DNA of 64,000 nucleotides from an uncultured Mediterraneibacter sp. (GTDB lineage Bacteria; Bacillota; Clostridia; Lachnospirales; Lachnospiraceae), in NCBI RefSeq assembly GCF_934309415.1, contig NZ_CAKRDI010000010.1:39786-103785 (forward strand), written 5' to 3'. The notes beneath the pieces were generated by a model, which worked only from the letters and a program-made list of their open reading frames with translations, was not told the origin of the DNA and did no database searches. How positions within the stretch are numbered: the first letter of the stretch is position 1; each line of letters opens with the position of its first letter. Below are positions 8,977 through 17,759 of the stretch, piece after piece. The translations under genes were made by a program, and so were the position numbers.

Positions 8977-10350
8977 TTATAATCTGTTTACAAGCTCTTT
9001 AAACATATCTCCACGCTGTTCATAATTCTTGAACATACCCCAGCTGGCACATGCAGGAGAAAGAAGTACTGCATCTCCAGGCTCTGCGTACTCGACACAT
9101 TTCTCAAATGCTTCTTCAAATGTATCTGCAAATACAGTCTCTGTAAATCCGTGTTTCTTTGCAGTCTCCGCAATCTTCTCTCTTGTTGCACCGATCAGGA
9201 CAAGTTTCTTTACTTTTCCGTCAAATGCATCGATCCACTCATCATAAGCAGAATCCTTATCATAACCTCCACCGATCAGAACAGTCGGACGATTCATGGC
9301 CTGAATTCCCTTGATGGCTGCATCCGGGTTTGTTCCCTTGGAATCATTGTAATAAACAACCCCGTTCTTTTCTGCTACGAACTCAATTCTGTGCTCTACA
9401 CCCTGGAATTCTTTCAGTGTCTTGCGGATCACTTCCACCGGCACACCGTATGCTGCTGCCATTGCAGTCGCTGCCATTGCATTCTCATGATTGTGAGTGC
9501 CGAGAATGTTCAGATCGTTCACATTACAGATGTCCGTCTTCTCTCCGTTCAGTGCGAGAATGATTTCTCCGTTTTCAAGATAAATTCCCTCTTCCAGTAT
9601 ACGCTGACTGCTGAAATATAGAACCTTTGCATTTATTTTTTCACCAAATGCTCTTGTCACATCATCTTCATAGTTCAGAACACAGGTATCTTCTGCCGTC
9701 TGGTTCTTCGCAATGTTTTCCTTCGCCTCAATGTATGCTTCCATTGTATGGTGACGGTTCAGATGATCCGGTGTGATATTCAGAATCGCACTTACCTTTG
9801 GGGCAAATGTCTGGATTGTCTCAAGCTGGAAACTGCTCATCTCAGCCACGATCACGGAATGATCCGTTGTCTCTGCTGCCACACTTGTGTACGGATTTCC
9901 GATATTTCCAACTACATATGTACTCTCGTTGTAGTTTTTCATGATCTCGCCCAGCAGAGAAGTCGTTGTTGTCTTTCCGTTTGTTCCGGTAATTGCAAGC
10001 ACATCTCCTTTGCCAAACACATACGCCAGCTCGATTTCGCCCCAGATCGGGATTCCCATCTCACGCATCTCATTAACGATCGGAAGGTCTGTCGGAACTC
10101 CCGGGCTCATTACTGTCAGTGTCAGATCCTGGAACAGTTCGTTCTTCTCTTCCTCTGAAAGAGCTCCAAGTACAACTGTGATCTTTCCGTTCTCTGAACC
10201 ACTGATCTTCGCAAGAATCTCTTTTGTATCCAATTTATCATTTCCGTCATAGAGCACTACCTCTGCTCCATTTGCAAGAAGCAGACTGCATGCAGCCTCT
10301 CCGCTGATTCCTGAACCAAATACAAGTACTTTCTTATCTCTTACGTCCAT
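8977..10350 (-). CDS. murD: UDP-N-acetylmuramoylalanine--D-glutamate ligase MurD
   Basis: A 457-residue Mur ligase that adds D-Glu to UDP-MurNAc-L-Ala. Residues 1-20 (MDVRDKKVLVFGSGISGEAA) form the N-terminal Rossmann-like UDP-binding part. The ATP loop GTNGKTTT is at 122-129, and downstream come NITPDHLNRH and NDSKGTNPDAA. I start at ATG 10348-10350 rather than at the more upstream in-frame Met: the upstream choice would run 29 codons into mraY, whereas this ATG sits 2 bp after the mraY stop with GGGGGT in place. The C-terminal domain ends CASWGMFKNYEQRGDMFK, typical of MurD. Confidence 0.95.
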   Translation of the reverse strand: MDVRDKKVLVFGSGISGEAACSLLLANGAEVVLYDGNDKLDTKEILAKISGSENGKITVVLGALSEEEKNELFQDLTLTVMSPGVPTDLPIVNEMREMGIPIWGEIELAYVFGKGDVLAITGTNGKTTTTSLLGEIMKNYNESTYVVGNIGNPYTSVAAETTDHSVIVAEMSSFQLETIQTFAPKVSAILNITPDHLNRHHTMEAYIEAKENIAKNQTAEDTCVLNYEDDVTRAFGEKINAKVLYFSSQRILEEGIYLENGEIILALNGEKTDICNVNDLNILGTHNHENAMAATAMAAAYGVPVEVIRKTLKEFQGVEHRIEFVAEKNGVVYYNDSKGTNPDAAIKGIQAMNRPTVLIGGGYDKDSAYDEWIDAFDGKVKKLVLIGATREKIAETAKKHGFTETVFADTFEEAFEKCVEYAEPGDAVLLSPACASWGMFKNYEQRGDMFKELVNRL

Positions 10351-10352
10351 GT

Positions 10353-11309
10353 CTATACCCCCATAAGTGCGATCAGGCAAAGTACTGCTGTCACAATTGA
10401 GAAGACAGCCACAACTCTTGTCTCTGACCAGCCGCATAACTCAAAATGATGATGGATCGGTGCCATCTTAAATAATCTCTTTCCGCCTGTTTTCTTAAAA
10501 TAAGTGACCTGAAGCATAACGGATACAACTTCTACAAGATAAATAAATCCTACAATGATGATGTACAGTGGCATCTGCATCATATAGGCTGTTCCTGCCA
10601 CGAATCCTCCAAGTGCAAGGGATCCTGTGTCTCCCATGAACACACTGGCCGGATACACATTAAAAAGTAAGAATCCCATCAGTGCACCTACAACCGCACA
10701 GGTGATCGGCTCCACACCGCTTCTTGTTCCGATCGCAACAACTGTAAAGAAGGTTGCCACAAGAACTGTAACGCTGGATGCAAGACCGTCCAGACCGTCT
10801 GTAAAGTTTGTTCCATTGACTGTACCGATGACAGCAAAGAAAAGAACCGGAATGGCAAGCCATCCAAGATTCAGCTCATATCCACCGGAAAACGGTACGA
10901 TCATAGTCAGCGGAATCTTTGCCACTTTCACGATATAAAATGCGAAAATAGCTGTCACCACAATCTGAAGCGCCATCTTCTGCATCGGGAAAAGTCCGTC
11001 GGAACGCTTCATTACTACTTTCAGATAATCATCCAGAAAACCGATCAGTCCAAACCCTACTGTCAGGAAAAGGATCGGAATGATCTTTGGATAATCCTTA
11101 ACGTAAAACAGTGACGTAATCACGACTGACGCAAGAATCATCACGCCGCCCATCGTCGGAGTACCCGCTTTCTTCAAGTGAGACTGTACTCCTTCCACTC
11201 GCTCTGTCTGCCCCATCTTTAATCTTCTCAGAAACGGGATCACCACCGGGCCAAGCACAACACTTACCACGAAGGATATCAGTACCGGAATTACTACATG
11301 ACTGTTCAT
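10353..11309 (-). CDS. mraY: Phospho-N-acetylmuramoyl-pentapeptide transferase MraY
   Basis: A 318-residue integral membrane enzyme that makes lipid I from UDP-MurNAc-pentapeptide and undecaprenyl phosphate. Seen: KKAGTPTMGG near 47, the paired Asp motif GFLDDYLKV (Asp93-Asp94), NGTNFTDGLDGLAS with the catalytic Asp region, GDTGSLALGG, and the histidine motif PIHHHFE near 285. About ten transmembrane helices are apparent. It is preceded by 147 bp with no gene after the spoVD-like gene and followed by murD with 2 bp between. murE, which sits here in Bacillus, is absent. Confidence 0.95.
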   Translation of the reverse strand: MNSHVVIPVLISFVVSVVLGPVVIPFLRRLKMGQTERVEGVQSHLKKAGTPTMGGVMILASVVITSLFYVKDYPKIIPILFLTVGFGLIGFLDDYLKVVMKRSDGLFPMQKMALQIVVTAIFAFYIVKVAKIPLTMIVPFSGGYELNLGWLAIPVLFFAVIGTVNGTNFTDGLDGLASSVTVLVATFFTVVAIGTRSGVEPITCAVVGALMGFLLFNVYPASVFMGDTGSLALGGFVAGTAYMMQMPLYIIIVGFIYLVEVVSVMLQVTYFKKTGGKRLFKMAPIHHHFELCGWSETRVVAVFSIVTAVLCLIALMGV

Positions 11310-11456
11310 ATATACACCTCTTCATTTCTTTTGTTTTGCATCAGAGAAATCATCGGAAGACTATTGTTCACAAACATATTGGAGTATATCTGAAAAAACA
11401 TTCCTGTCATCAGCATCGAATTTCTCTAAAATGCTCTATACAGTATAACCTATCAG

Positions 11457-13181
11457 TCATTTTTTTTCAATCCCGAGATACGGAAGTACATTATCATAAA
11501 TGCTTCTCAGCACCGGAGCTGCGATTGTTCCTCCATAATAAACACCCTGTGGATTCCGAATGACCACCATTCCAAGTACCTGTGGATCCTCTGCCGGTGC
11601 AAAACCAATGAAAGAGGAAATATATTTATTCGCACTTCGCGGCAGTGTCTGGGAGGTAGCTGTCTTTCCCCCGATCGAATACCCTTCTATGTATCCATTT
11701 TTCCCGGAGCCTTCTTCCACTACGCTTTTCAAAAGCATCCGCATTGTCTCCGAGGTCTGTTCTGAGACGATTCCGCTCTCTGTTTTGTATGCAAATTTTT
11801 CCACCTGATTTCCTTCTGAATCCATAACTTCTACTGCAAGATGAGGCGTAACCCGGATTCCTCCGTTTACAAGGGAACTTACCGTCGTGGCCATCTGAAT
11901 CGGGGTAATCTGAAAAGACTGACCAAATGACATGGTGGCCAGCTCCACCAGTCCGATCTCTTCTTTCTTATGCATGATCGTCCCTGCTTCTCCTGGCAGA
12001 TCCACCCCCGTCCTCCGCAGAAGACCAAACTGTTCAAAGTAATCATAGAACTTTTCAGATCCAAGTCTCATCCCAATATCGATAAACACCGGGTTACAGG
12101 AATTCTGGATTCCCTGTACGAATGTTTCGGATCCATGTCCTCCCACTTTATGACACCGGATCTTCCGGTCTTCCACCACGCGATATCCGGGACAGGAAAA
12201 TGTATCCGATATGGAAACTACTCCTTCCTCCAGGCAGGCCGAAGCCGTAATAATTTTAAATGTAGATCCCGGTTCATAAGTATCATTGATACATTCATTC
12301 CTCCACATCCGGTTAAGCTGTTCCTGCAGCTGTTCATCAGTCAGACTCTCTTCTGCCGCTCCTGTATTCAGCTGATACGGTTCATTCAGATTAAATTCCG
12401 GTACATTGACCATTGCAAGGATTTCTCCATTCTGAGGATTCATCAGCAGGATAGAAACACTGTCCGCCTGCTTTTCTTCCAGAACTTTCTGTGCCGCCTG
12501 TTCACAGAAAAGCTGGATGTTGTAATCCAGACTGATCCTTAACCTCCCCCCTGCCACCGGTTCGATCCTGTCTTCCGCTACACCATCCAGCTCAATCCCT
12601 CTGGCATCTGTGACCGTCAGGATCGTTCCGTTGGTTCCTTTCAGATATTCTTCGTATTTCACTTCCAGACCAATGATTCCCTGATTATCGCCTCCCGTGA
12701 ACCCCAGAACCCTGGATGCCAGTTCATTGTACGGATAATATCGTTTATAGTCTTCATCGACTTTCACTCCCGGCAGATCCAGTTCACGAATCTTATCTCC
12801 GGTCTCTTTATCTACATTCGTCCGTATCTTTTCCATCGAAGATACTTTTTTCACCCGTTTCAGTACCGTCTCATAATCCATTTCCAGTAATTCCGCCAGC
12901 CTGACAGCTGTTTCCTCTTCATTTTCAATCTGATTATGAATGACCGAAATCGTACAGACCGTCCGGTTGGTCGCAAGCACCACTCCATTGCGATCCAGAA
13001 TTTCACCTCTTGCCGCTTTGATCGACCGCTCTCTTTCATGTAAGTCCTTTGCCAGCTTCTGATAATATTCCGCATCGAAGATCATCAGAAACACCAGTCT
13101 TCCCATCAAGCCGGTGATCGCAAGAAATGCACAGAGAAAAATAACCAGTATTTTCTTTTTGTTATATGTTTTATTTTTCAT
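11457..13181 (-). CDS. Class B penicillin-binding protein, SpoVD-like
   Basis: A 574-residue bitopic transpeptidase with an N-terminal TM helix at ~11-33, a PBP dimerisation domain (~55-215) and a transpeptidase domain. Active-site motifs are STFK (Ser306-Lys309) and SCN (361-363). The third motif is KTAT at 506-509 where KTGT is usual. There is no C-terminal PASTA domain, unlike Bacillus SpoVD. It is the second of two tandem class B PBPs, the position spoVD occupies in Bacillus, so a role in spore cortex or septal peptidoglycan is inferred. The 103-bp gap to the upstream PBP contains a long inverted repeat that covers its ribosome site. Confidence 0.85.
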   Translation of the reverse strand: MKNKTYNKKKILVIFLCAFLAITGLMGRLVFLMIFDAEYYQKLAKDLHERERSIKAARGEILDRNGVVLATNRTVCTISVIHNQIENEEETAVRLAELLEMDYETVLKRVKKVSSMEKIRTNVDKETGDKIRELDLPGVKVDEDYKRYYPYNELASRVLGFTGGDNQGIIGLEVKYEEYLKGTNGTILTVTDARGIELDGVAEDRIEPVAGGRLRISLDYNIQLFCEQAAQKVLEEKQADSVSILLMNPQNGEILAMVNVPEFNLNEPYQLNTGAAEESLTDEQLQEQLNRMWRNECINDTYEPGSTFKIITASACLEEGVVSISDTFSCPGYRVVEDRKIRCHKVGGHGSETFVQGIQNSCNPVFIDIGMRLGSEKFYDYFEQFGLLRRTGVDLPGEAGTIMHKKEEIGLVELATMSFGQSFQITPIQMATTVSSLVNGGIRVTPHLAVEVMDSEGNQVEKFAYKTESGIVSEQTSETMRMLLKSVVEEGSGKNGYIEGYSIGGKTATSQTLPRSANKYISSFIGFAPAEDPQVLGMVVIRNPQGVYYGGTIAAPVLRSIYDNVLPYLGIEKK

Positions 13182-13184
13182 TAA

Positions 13185-13276
13185 AATAACCCCACAGAAG
13201 ATATTTTGTCACTGTTCATACCATAAATAGTCTCTTTTATGATATTACAATTTATTATATCTTCTGTGGGGTTATT
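13185..13276 (-). promoter_or_regulatory. 20-bp perfect inverted repeat over the spoVD-like ribosome site
   Basis: 13185-13204 (AATAACCCCACAGAAGATAT) and 13257-13276 are exact reverse complements, 52 bp apart. In the minus-strand RNA the second arm ends GTGGGGTTATT and is followed 3 nt later by the ATG of the spoVD-like gene, so the only purine-rich candidate ribosome site lies inside the stem. No T-run follows, so it is not an ordinary terminator. The loop contains a degenerate family A end (cactgttcat). Confidence 0.7.
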
Positions 13277-13284
13277 CATATTCT

Positions 13285-15315
13285 TTAATCTGCAGAACTG
13301 TTTACGGTTGCCCAGCTGTCAAGATCCGGTGTATAGTTCTCATCTACATAGGATCCGTCTTCTTTATCATAGGTATCTGTGTAGTTCTCATCGAAGTCAG
13401 CATATTCTGTGTCCCCAAAATCTGTTCCGTCTTCACTGGAAGAATCGGATGAAGTTGTTTCATCTGTTTTGGTAATTCCCAGATATGGGAACGCCTCTTC
13501 CATGATTGCTTTTGACAGAGACAGTACAAGAGAACTGTCATCCTGTGACTCAACATTTGGCTCGTCGATGACCACATAGACAGCCACTTCCGGATTCTCC
13601 TGTGGAGCATAACCGATAAAGGACAGCAGATATTTTCCGTCTTTTCGTGGAAGTTTCTGTGCTGTACCTGTCTTTGCACCGATGTCGTAGCCTTCTACTG
13701 CCGCACGTTTACCTGTACCATATTCCATGGTAGCCTTCATGTATTCTTTCACCTGAGTGGAAGTCTCTGCTGAGATCGTCTTTCTAAGCAGAACCGGATC
13801 TTTTGTCTCAATGACATTTCCATCTTCATCCTGAATCTGCTTTACCACATGTGGCTGATAATAATATCCGCCATTGATCAGAGAACAGAATCCAGATGCA
13901 AGCTGTGTCATTGTCACATTGAAGTTCTGTCCAAAGGAGTTCGTTGCCAGATCCACCGCCGTCATATTCTCTGATGTGTAGAGAAGTGCAGACGTGCTCG
14001 CTTCCGCCGGAAGATCAATACCTGTATGCTCTCCGAATCCGAAGATTCTCTGATATCTTGTAAAATCATCCACTCCAATCGCTTCTCCAATATGCATCAG
14101 AGCCACGTTACAGGAATTTGCAATGGCATCTTTGATCGTCTCTGTTCCATGACCGGAACGCAGATGACATCCGATGTCATTATCTCCGACATGGAGATAG
14201 CCACCACAATAAAAAGTCTCATCACCTTTCAGTGCACCTGTCTCAAGTCCGGCCGCAACCGTAAATGGCTTCATCGTTGATCCCGGTTCAAACGCATCAC
14301 TGACACAGAAGTTGCGCCAGATGTCGCTCATTGCCTGGAGCTGTTCATCGTCAGACATCTTGTTCCATTTTTCTTCTGTATATACATCCGATAAATCTCT
14401 TGGATTGTTCAGATCAAAATTTGGATACATTGCTTCCGCCAGAATCTCTCCTGTATTTGGATTCATAATCAGTACAGCTGTATTCTTACTTCCGTCCTGA
14501 CCTTCTCCTGAATGTTCTTCGTTAAATGCAAGAATCTGCTTTTCTACGATACTCTGCAACGTGATGTCAATCGTTGATACCACTGTATTTCCGTTTTTCG
14601 CAGCTTTCACAGTTCTCTTGATCGAGGAGTCTGTATCGAAATAACCATATTCCCTTCCATCCGTACCATTCAGTACATCATTGTAAGCACGCTCAATTCC
14701 GATCGCTCCTGAGTTTCCAGAATAAGAAAATCCGATCAGATCACTGGCAAGACTGTTATATGGATAGATTCTTGTGTAATCATCTTCCAGCCAGATGCCT
14801 TTTACATCTGGATAATCTTTTGTATTATTATCAATCTCATTGAACTTCTGTGCTGTCTCATAATCGATTCCCTTTTTCAGAACCACATACCGGCTCTTCG
14901 GTTTTTCCTCGATCACGCTTCGCACTTCCTGTTCTGAAATCCCGAAACAGTCTTTCAGCACTTCAATCGTCGGCTCCACATAATTCTGATTTCCTGATTT
15001 ATCCTCTGTTGTCATTACAGCAACATCAAGGATTACATTGTAAACTCGTTCGCTCGTAGCAATCTTTGTCCCGTTCCGGTCAACAATATCTCCCCTCTTA
15101 TAGGGGATCACACGGCTTCCATAGTTCTGCTGATCCAGAACCTGTTTCGTATACCTGCTTCCTTTCGTAATATTGATATACGTGATTCTTCCAATAAGAA
15201 TAACAAAAGCCAGTATGACTACCATAAATAGCATTACCAGCTTTCGTTGCATTCTTACCGGGAATTTTTTCGTCAGAAATTTAAATTGATTTTTCCTTCT
15301 TTTTCTTCCTGCCAT
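13285..15315 (-). CDS. ftsI: Class B penicillin-binding protein, FtsI/PbpB (division transpeptidase)
   Basis: A 676-residue transpeptidase that cross-links septal peptidoglycan. Layout: a basic cytoplasmic start (MAGRKRRKNQFKF), a TM helix at ~25-46, a dimerisation domain, then a transpeptidase domain with STMK (346-349), SCN (401-403) and KTGT (548-551). All three motifs are intact, unlike in its neighbour. After about residue 625 follows a ~50-residue acidic Asp/Ser/Glu/Tyr-rich tail (SSDSSSEDGTDFGDTEYAD), which is unusual for FtsI and resembles the acidic tail of DivIB in this cluster. It lies 12 bp after ftsL. The pair with ftsL and rsmH identifies it as the vegetative division PBP. Confidence 0.9.
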   Translation of the reverse strand: MAGRKRRKNQFKFLTKKFPVRMQRKLVMLFMVVILAFVILIGRITYINITKGSRYTKQVLDQQNYGSRVIPYKRGDIVDRNGTKIATSERVYNVILDVAVMTTEDKSGNQNYVEPTIEVLKDCFGISEQEVRSVIEEKPKSRYVVLKKGIDYETAQKFNEIDNNTKDYPDVKGIWLEDDYTRIYPYNSLASDLIGFSYSGNSGAIGIERAYNDVLNGTDGREYGYFDTDSSIKRTVKAAKNGNTVVSTIDITLQSIVEKQILAFNEEHSGEGQDGSKNTAVLIMNPNTGEILAEAMYPNFDLNNPRDLSDVYTEEKWNKMSDDEQLQAMSDIWRNFCVSDAFEPGSTMKPFTVAAGLETGALKGDETFYCGGYLHVGDNDIGCHLRSGHGTETIKDAIANSCNVALMHIGEAIGVDDFTRYQRIFGFGEHTGIDLPAEASTSALLYTSENMTAVDLATNSFGQNFNVTMTQLASGFCSLINGGYYYQPHVVKQIQDEDGNVIETKDPVLLRKTISAETSTQVKEYMKATMEYGTGKRAAVEGYDIGAKTGTAQKLPRKDGKYLLSFIGYAPQENPEVAVYVVIDEPNVESQDDSSLVLSLSKAIMEEAFPYLGITKTDETTSSDSSSEDGTDFGDTEYADFDENYTDTYDKEDGSYVDENYTPDLDSWATVNSSAD

Positions 15316-15327
15316 TTTTCAATTTCC

Positions 15328-15864
15328 TTACTTTGACACATCCTTTGACTGAGCAAGTACCCCGTCCTCCGGAATATCATCATACTGTTTTACATAATCA
15401 CTTGTAGGACTCTTGTAATGAACTACATTACCTTCATCCTCATAGACCATTCCCAGCTCATTCATCGCTTTTTCACGCACAGTCTCCAAATTCACGGAAT
15501 CCACCGCTGCATTGTAAGCTGTATCATTCGCTTCCTTAAGATCTGCAAGTTCTTCCTGCAGAGATGTAATATTTTCCGAATGTTTTACCACTTCGCTCTG
15601 CAGTCGCAGGTACATAACACAGACAATGACCGCACAGACTGCTGCAATGATAAAAAACCTTGCATAAGTCGATCCGATCTTCATTGCTCTGTTTCTGTTT
15701 TTTCTGACCTGTCTGCTCGTCCTTCTTGTCTTTGCCGGACGTGAAGAAATCTGCCTTCTTACGGGTTGAGCTTCTGCCTGACTCACAGTGTTACCGTACA
15801 CGTAGAATTGACTGCCCTGCGCATGTGCTCTGTTCTGCTGTCTGTAATTGCTTCCTGCTGCCAT
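15328..15864 (-). CDS. ftsL: Cell division protein FtsL-like
   Basis: A 178-residue bitopic protein. The N-terminal ~65 residues are cytoplasmic, Gln/Arg-rich and basic (RRQISSRPAKTRRTSRQVRK). A transmembrane helix lies at ~70-87, followed by a leucine-heptad coiled coil (~90-115, SEVVKHSENITSLQEELAD) and a short extracytoplasmic tail. FtsL/DivIC proteins form a coiled-coil complex with DivIB and activate FtsWI. Identification rests on topology, size and position between rsmH and ftsI, because sequence conservation in this family is low. Confidence 0.75.
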   Translation of the reverse strand: MAAGSNYRQQNRAHAQGSQFYVYGNTVSQAEAQPVRRQISSRPAKTRRTSRQVRKNRNRAMKIGSTYARFFIIAAVCAVIVCVMYLRLQSEVVKHSENITSLQEELADLKEANDTAYNAAVDSVNLETVREKAMNELGMVYEDEGNVVHYKSPTSDYVKQYDDIPEDGVLAQSKDVSK

Positions 15865-15957
15865 AGCGTATAGCTATCCCTTTCTTTCATAATTTTGTTC
15901 CCCGGGCTCTCCCCTTCCCGGAGGAACTGATTATCATATACTCTTAAATACTCCCTT

Positions 15958-16893
15958 TTAGGCACGCTCAAAAATTCTCAGTTTCGCACTCTTCGAGCGG
16001 CTGTTGACCGCCAGTTCTTCTTCTGACGGCAGAATCGGTTTCCTTGTGATCACTTTTCCTTTTGAAACTTTTCCACAGACACAGACTGGAAAATGACTCG
16101 GACATGTACACGGATTCTCATTCTTTCTGAAAGAGCTTTTTACGATTCTGTCTTCCAGTGAATGGAATGTGATAATGCAGAGTCTTCCCCCCGGATTCAG
16201 CAGTTCGATCATATCATCCAGCGTATCCCTCAGCACATCCAGTTCATGGTTCAGTTCAATCCGGATTGCCTGAAAGGTTCTCTTTGCCGGATGTCCTGAT
16301 GTCTTCTGTACTTTCATCGGAATTGCGTGACTGATGATCTCACTTAACTGTCCTGTTGTCTCAATTGGTGCTTTCGCCCGCTCAGCGACGATATGTTTTG
16401 CTATATTCTTCGCAAATCTGTCCTCGCCGTAATCGCGGATTACTCGGTAAAGTTCCGATTCACTATAGTCATTGACAATATCTCTGGCCGTCATTTTCTG
16501 TCTCTGATCCATTCTCATATCAAGCGGTGCATCCGCACGATAAGAAAATCCTCGTTCCGCTGTGTCCAGCTGGTATGAGGATACTCCAAGATCTACTGTG
16601 ATTCCGTCCACCTTGTCAATTCCTATCTTCTGAAGCTGCGGCTTCATATCACAATAATTGCTTCTGATTATCGTGACCTTCTCCCCGAAGCCTTTCAGAC
16701 GCTCACCTGCGGCTTTGATCGCATCAGCGTCCTGATCTATTCCTATTAATCTCCCCTGATCGCCCAGTTGACTGCATACTTCAAAGGCATGTCCGCCTCC
16801 TCCGAGTGTCGCATCTACATAAATGCCATCCGGCCTTACATTCAGACCGTCCACTGTCTCATGCAGTAATACTGATACATGTTCGAATGCCAT
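15958..16893 (-). CDS. rsmH: 16S rRNA (cytosine-1402-N4)-methyltransferase RsmH
   Basis: A 311-residue SAM-dependent enzyme that methylates N4 of C1402 in the 16S decoding region. Seen: [10 protein letters not shown] at the start, the SAM loop [13 protein letters not shown] at ~27-39, [44 protein letters not shown] and [14 protein letters not shown]. The C-terminal region has a CTCP...CVCG cysteine pair set. It lies 45 bp downstream of mraZ, the near-universal pair at the head of dcw clusters. Confidence 0.97.
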   Translation of the reverse strand: MAFEHVSVLLHETVDGLNVRPDGIYVDATLGGGGHAFEVCSQLGDQGRLIGIDQDADAIKAAGERLKGFGEKVTIIRSNYCDMKPQLQKIGIDKVDGITVDLGVSSYQLDTAERGFSYRADAPLDMRMDQRQKMTARDIVNDYSESELYRVIRDYGEDRFAKNIAKHIVAERAKAPIETTGQLSEIISHAIPMKVQKTSGHPAKRTFQAIRIELNHELDVLRDTLDDMIELLNPGGRLCIITFHSLEDRIVKSSFRKNENPCTCPSHFPVCVCGKVSKGKVITRKPILPSEEELAVNSRSKSAKLRIFERA

Positions 16894-16938
16894 AACTTCC
16901 TCCTTCCAGCTGCCGACTCCCCCGGCCGCCTCATCTTA

Positions 16939-17376
16939 TCAGATCCTGATTCCGATTGCTTCCATGCGTTCTGCAATCGCATCCAGATCTTCTTCACTAA
17001 TCTGGCTTCTTTCTTCCCAAAGTGCCTTATCCCAGATCTCGACGCGGTCCTGTACTCCTACCAGGACAACCTCTTTTTCCAGATTTGCTGCTTTCCTGAG
17101 TGACGGTGGGACAAGAACTCTCCCCTGCTTGTCAAAACTGCCCTCAGATGCACTTCCAAAGAAATAACGCTTGAAGATTCTGGCATCCTTGTTCATTCGT
17201 GGTAAAGTTTCAAGCTCAGCTACAAATTTATTCCACTCTTCCTGGGAATAAACAAAGAGACATCCTTCCAGTCCATTACAGATAACAAAACTATCGCCCA
17301 AATCTTCCCTTAATTTTGCCGGGATGATCAGTCTTCCTTTTTCATCAATGTTATGGTTAAATTCTCCTAATAACAT
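16939..17376 (-). CDS. mraZ: Transcriptional regulator MraZ
   Basis: A 145-residue protein with two SpoVT/AbrB-like halves: MLLGEFNHNIDEKGRLIIPAKLRE at the N-terminus (residues 1-24 in two parts) and FDKQGRVLVPPSLRK near 80-95. MraZ forms a ring-shaped oligomer that binds direct repeats upstream of its own operon. Here a run of five regularly spaced repeats lies just in front of the gene (17405-17451), fitting autoregulation of the whole dcw operon. The length is normal. Confidence 0.96.
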   Translation of the reverse strand: MLLGEFNHNIDEKGRLIIPAKLREDLGDSFVICNGLEGCLFVYSQEEWNKFVAELETLPRMNKDARIFKRYFFGSASEGSFDKQGRVLVPPSLRKAANLEKEVVLVGVQDRVEIWDKALWEERSQISEEDLDAIAERMEAIGIRI

Positions 17377-17404
17377 CTGGAATCCTTTCTCTTAATGTGA
17401 GACA

Positions 17405-17451
17405 CCACTTCGCCTCCACTTCGTGCCACTATCCACCACTTCTTACCACTT
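17405..17451 (-). promoter_or_regulatory. Array of five MraZ-binding direct repeats
   Basis: On the minus strand the core (A/T)AGTGG recurs at 17446, 17436, 17426, 17416 and 17405, that is with 10, 10, 10 and 11 bp steps. This is one helical turn per unit and is the architecture described for MraZ operators. The array lies between the promoter -10 and mraZ, so binding would block initiation or early elongation. Two more AAAGTGG units occur upstream near 17626 and 17647. Confidence 0.75.
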
Positions 17452-17457
17452 AGCTCC

Positions 17458-17486
17458 ATTGTAAACCACATGCCCCCCTTTTTCAA
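17458..17486 (-). promoter_or_regulatory. SigA-type promoter of the dcw operon
   Basis: On the minus strand TTGAAA (17481-17486), a 17-bp spacer and TACAAT (17458-17463). It lies directly upstream of the five MraZ repeats, about 80 bp before the mraZ start. Confidence 0.7.
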
Positions 17487-17562
17487 GCTTTTTTGGACAT
17501 TTTTTTGTTACTTCGTTGAGTTTCTGTCCCTGTCCACTCCCCATTCTCCCCTTAAAAAAGGG

Positions 17563-17609
17563 CACAAAAAAAGATATAGTACACTTTTTTATTTCGCATA
17601 CTATATCTT
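17563..17609 (-). terminator. Terminator downstream of the small membrane protein gene
   Basis: On the minus strand AAGATATAGTA and TACTATATCTT are an 11-bp perfect stem that runs into a seven-T tract. It stops transcription arriving from the 17760-17996 gene before the mraZ promoter. Confidence 0.7.
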
Positions 17610-17667
17610 GTATTTACTTAATCTTCCACTTTTTCCCCACCAGCTACCACTTTTCTGAGTAAATTCT

Positions 17668-17700
17668 GTTACAGTTCACATGTAACTTGTAAACAGTAAC
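17668..17700. repeat. Solo family A hairpin inside a larger inverted repeat
   Basis: GTTACAGTTCACatgtaacttGTAAACAGTAAC is a 33-bp solo hairpin. It is enclosed by the 12-bp perfect arms TTTCTGAGTAAA (17652-17663) and TTTACTCAGAAA (17759-17770). The second arm includes the stop codon of the small membrane protein gene. No matching target duplication is evident. Confidence 0.55.
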
Positions 17701-17759
17701 GATTTCACATCTCCTCACTTCGCTCCACATGGTCTGAAGGGTAATGGGAATCCCACATT

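Noticed and set aside
10351..10437. N-terminal extension of MurD by 29 codons
   Set aside because: It lies entirely inside mraY, and a better start with a ribosome site occurs right after the mraY stop.
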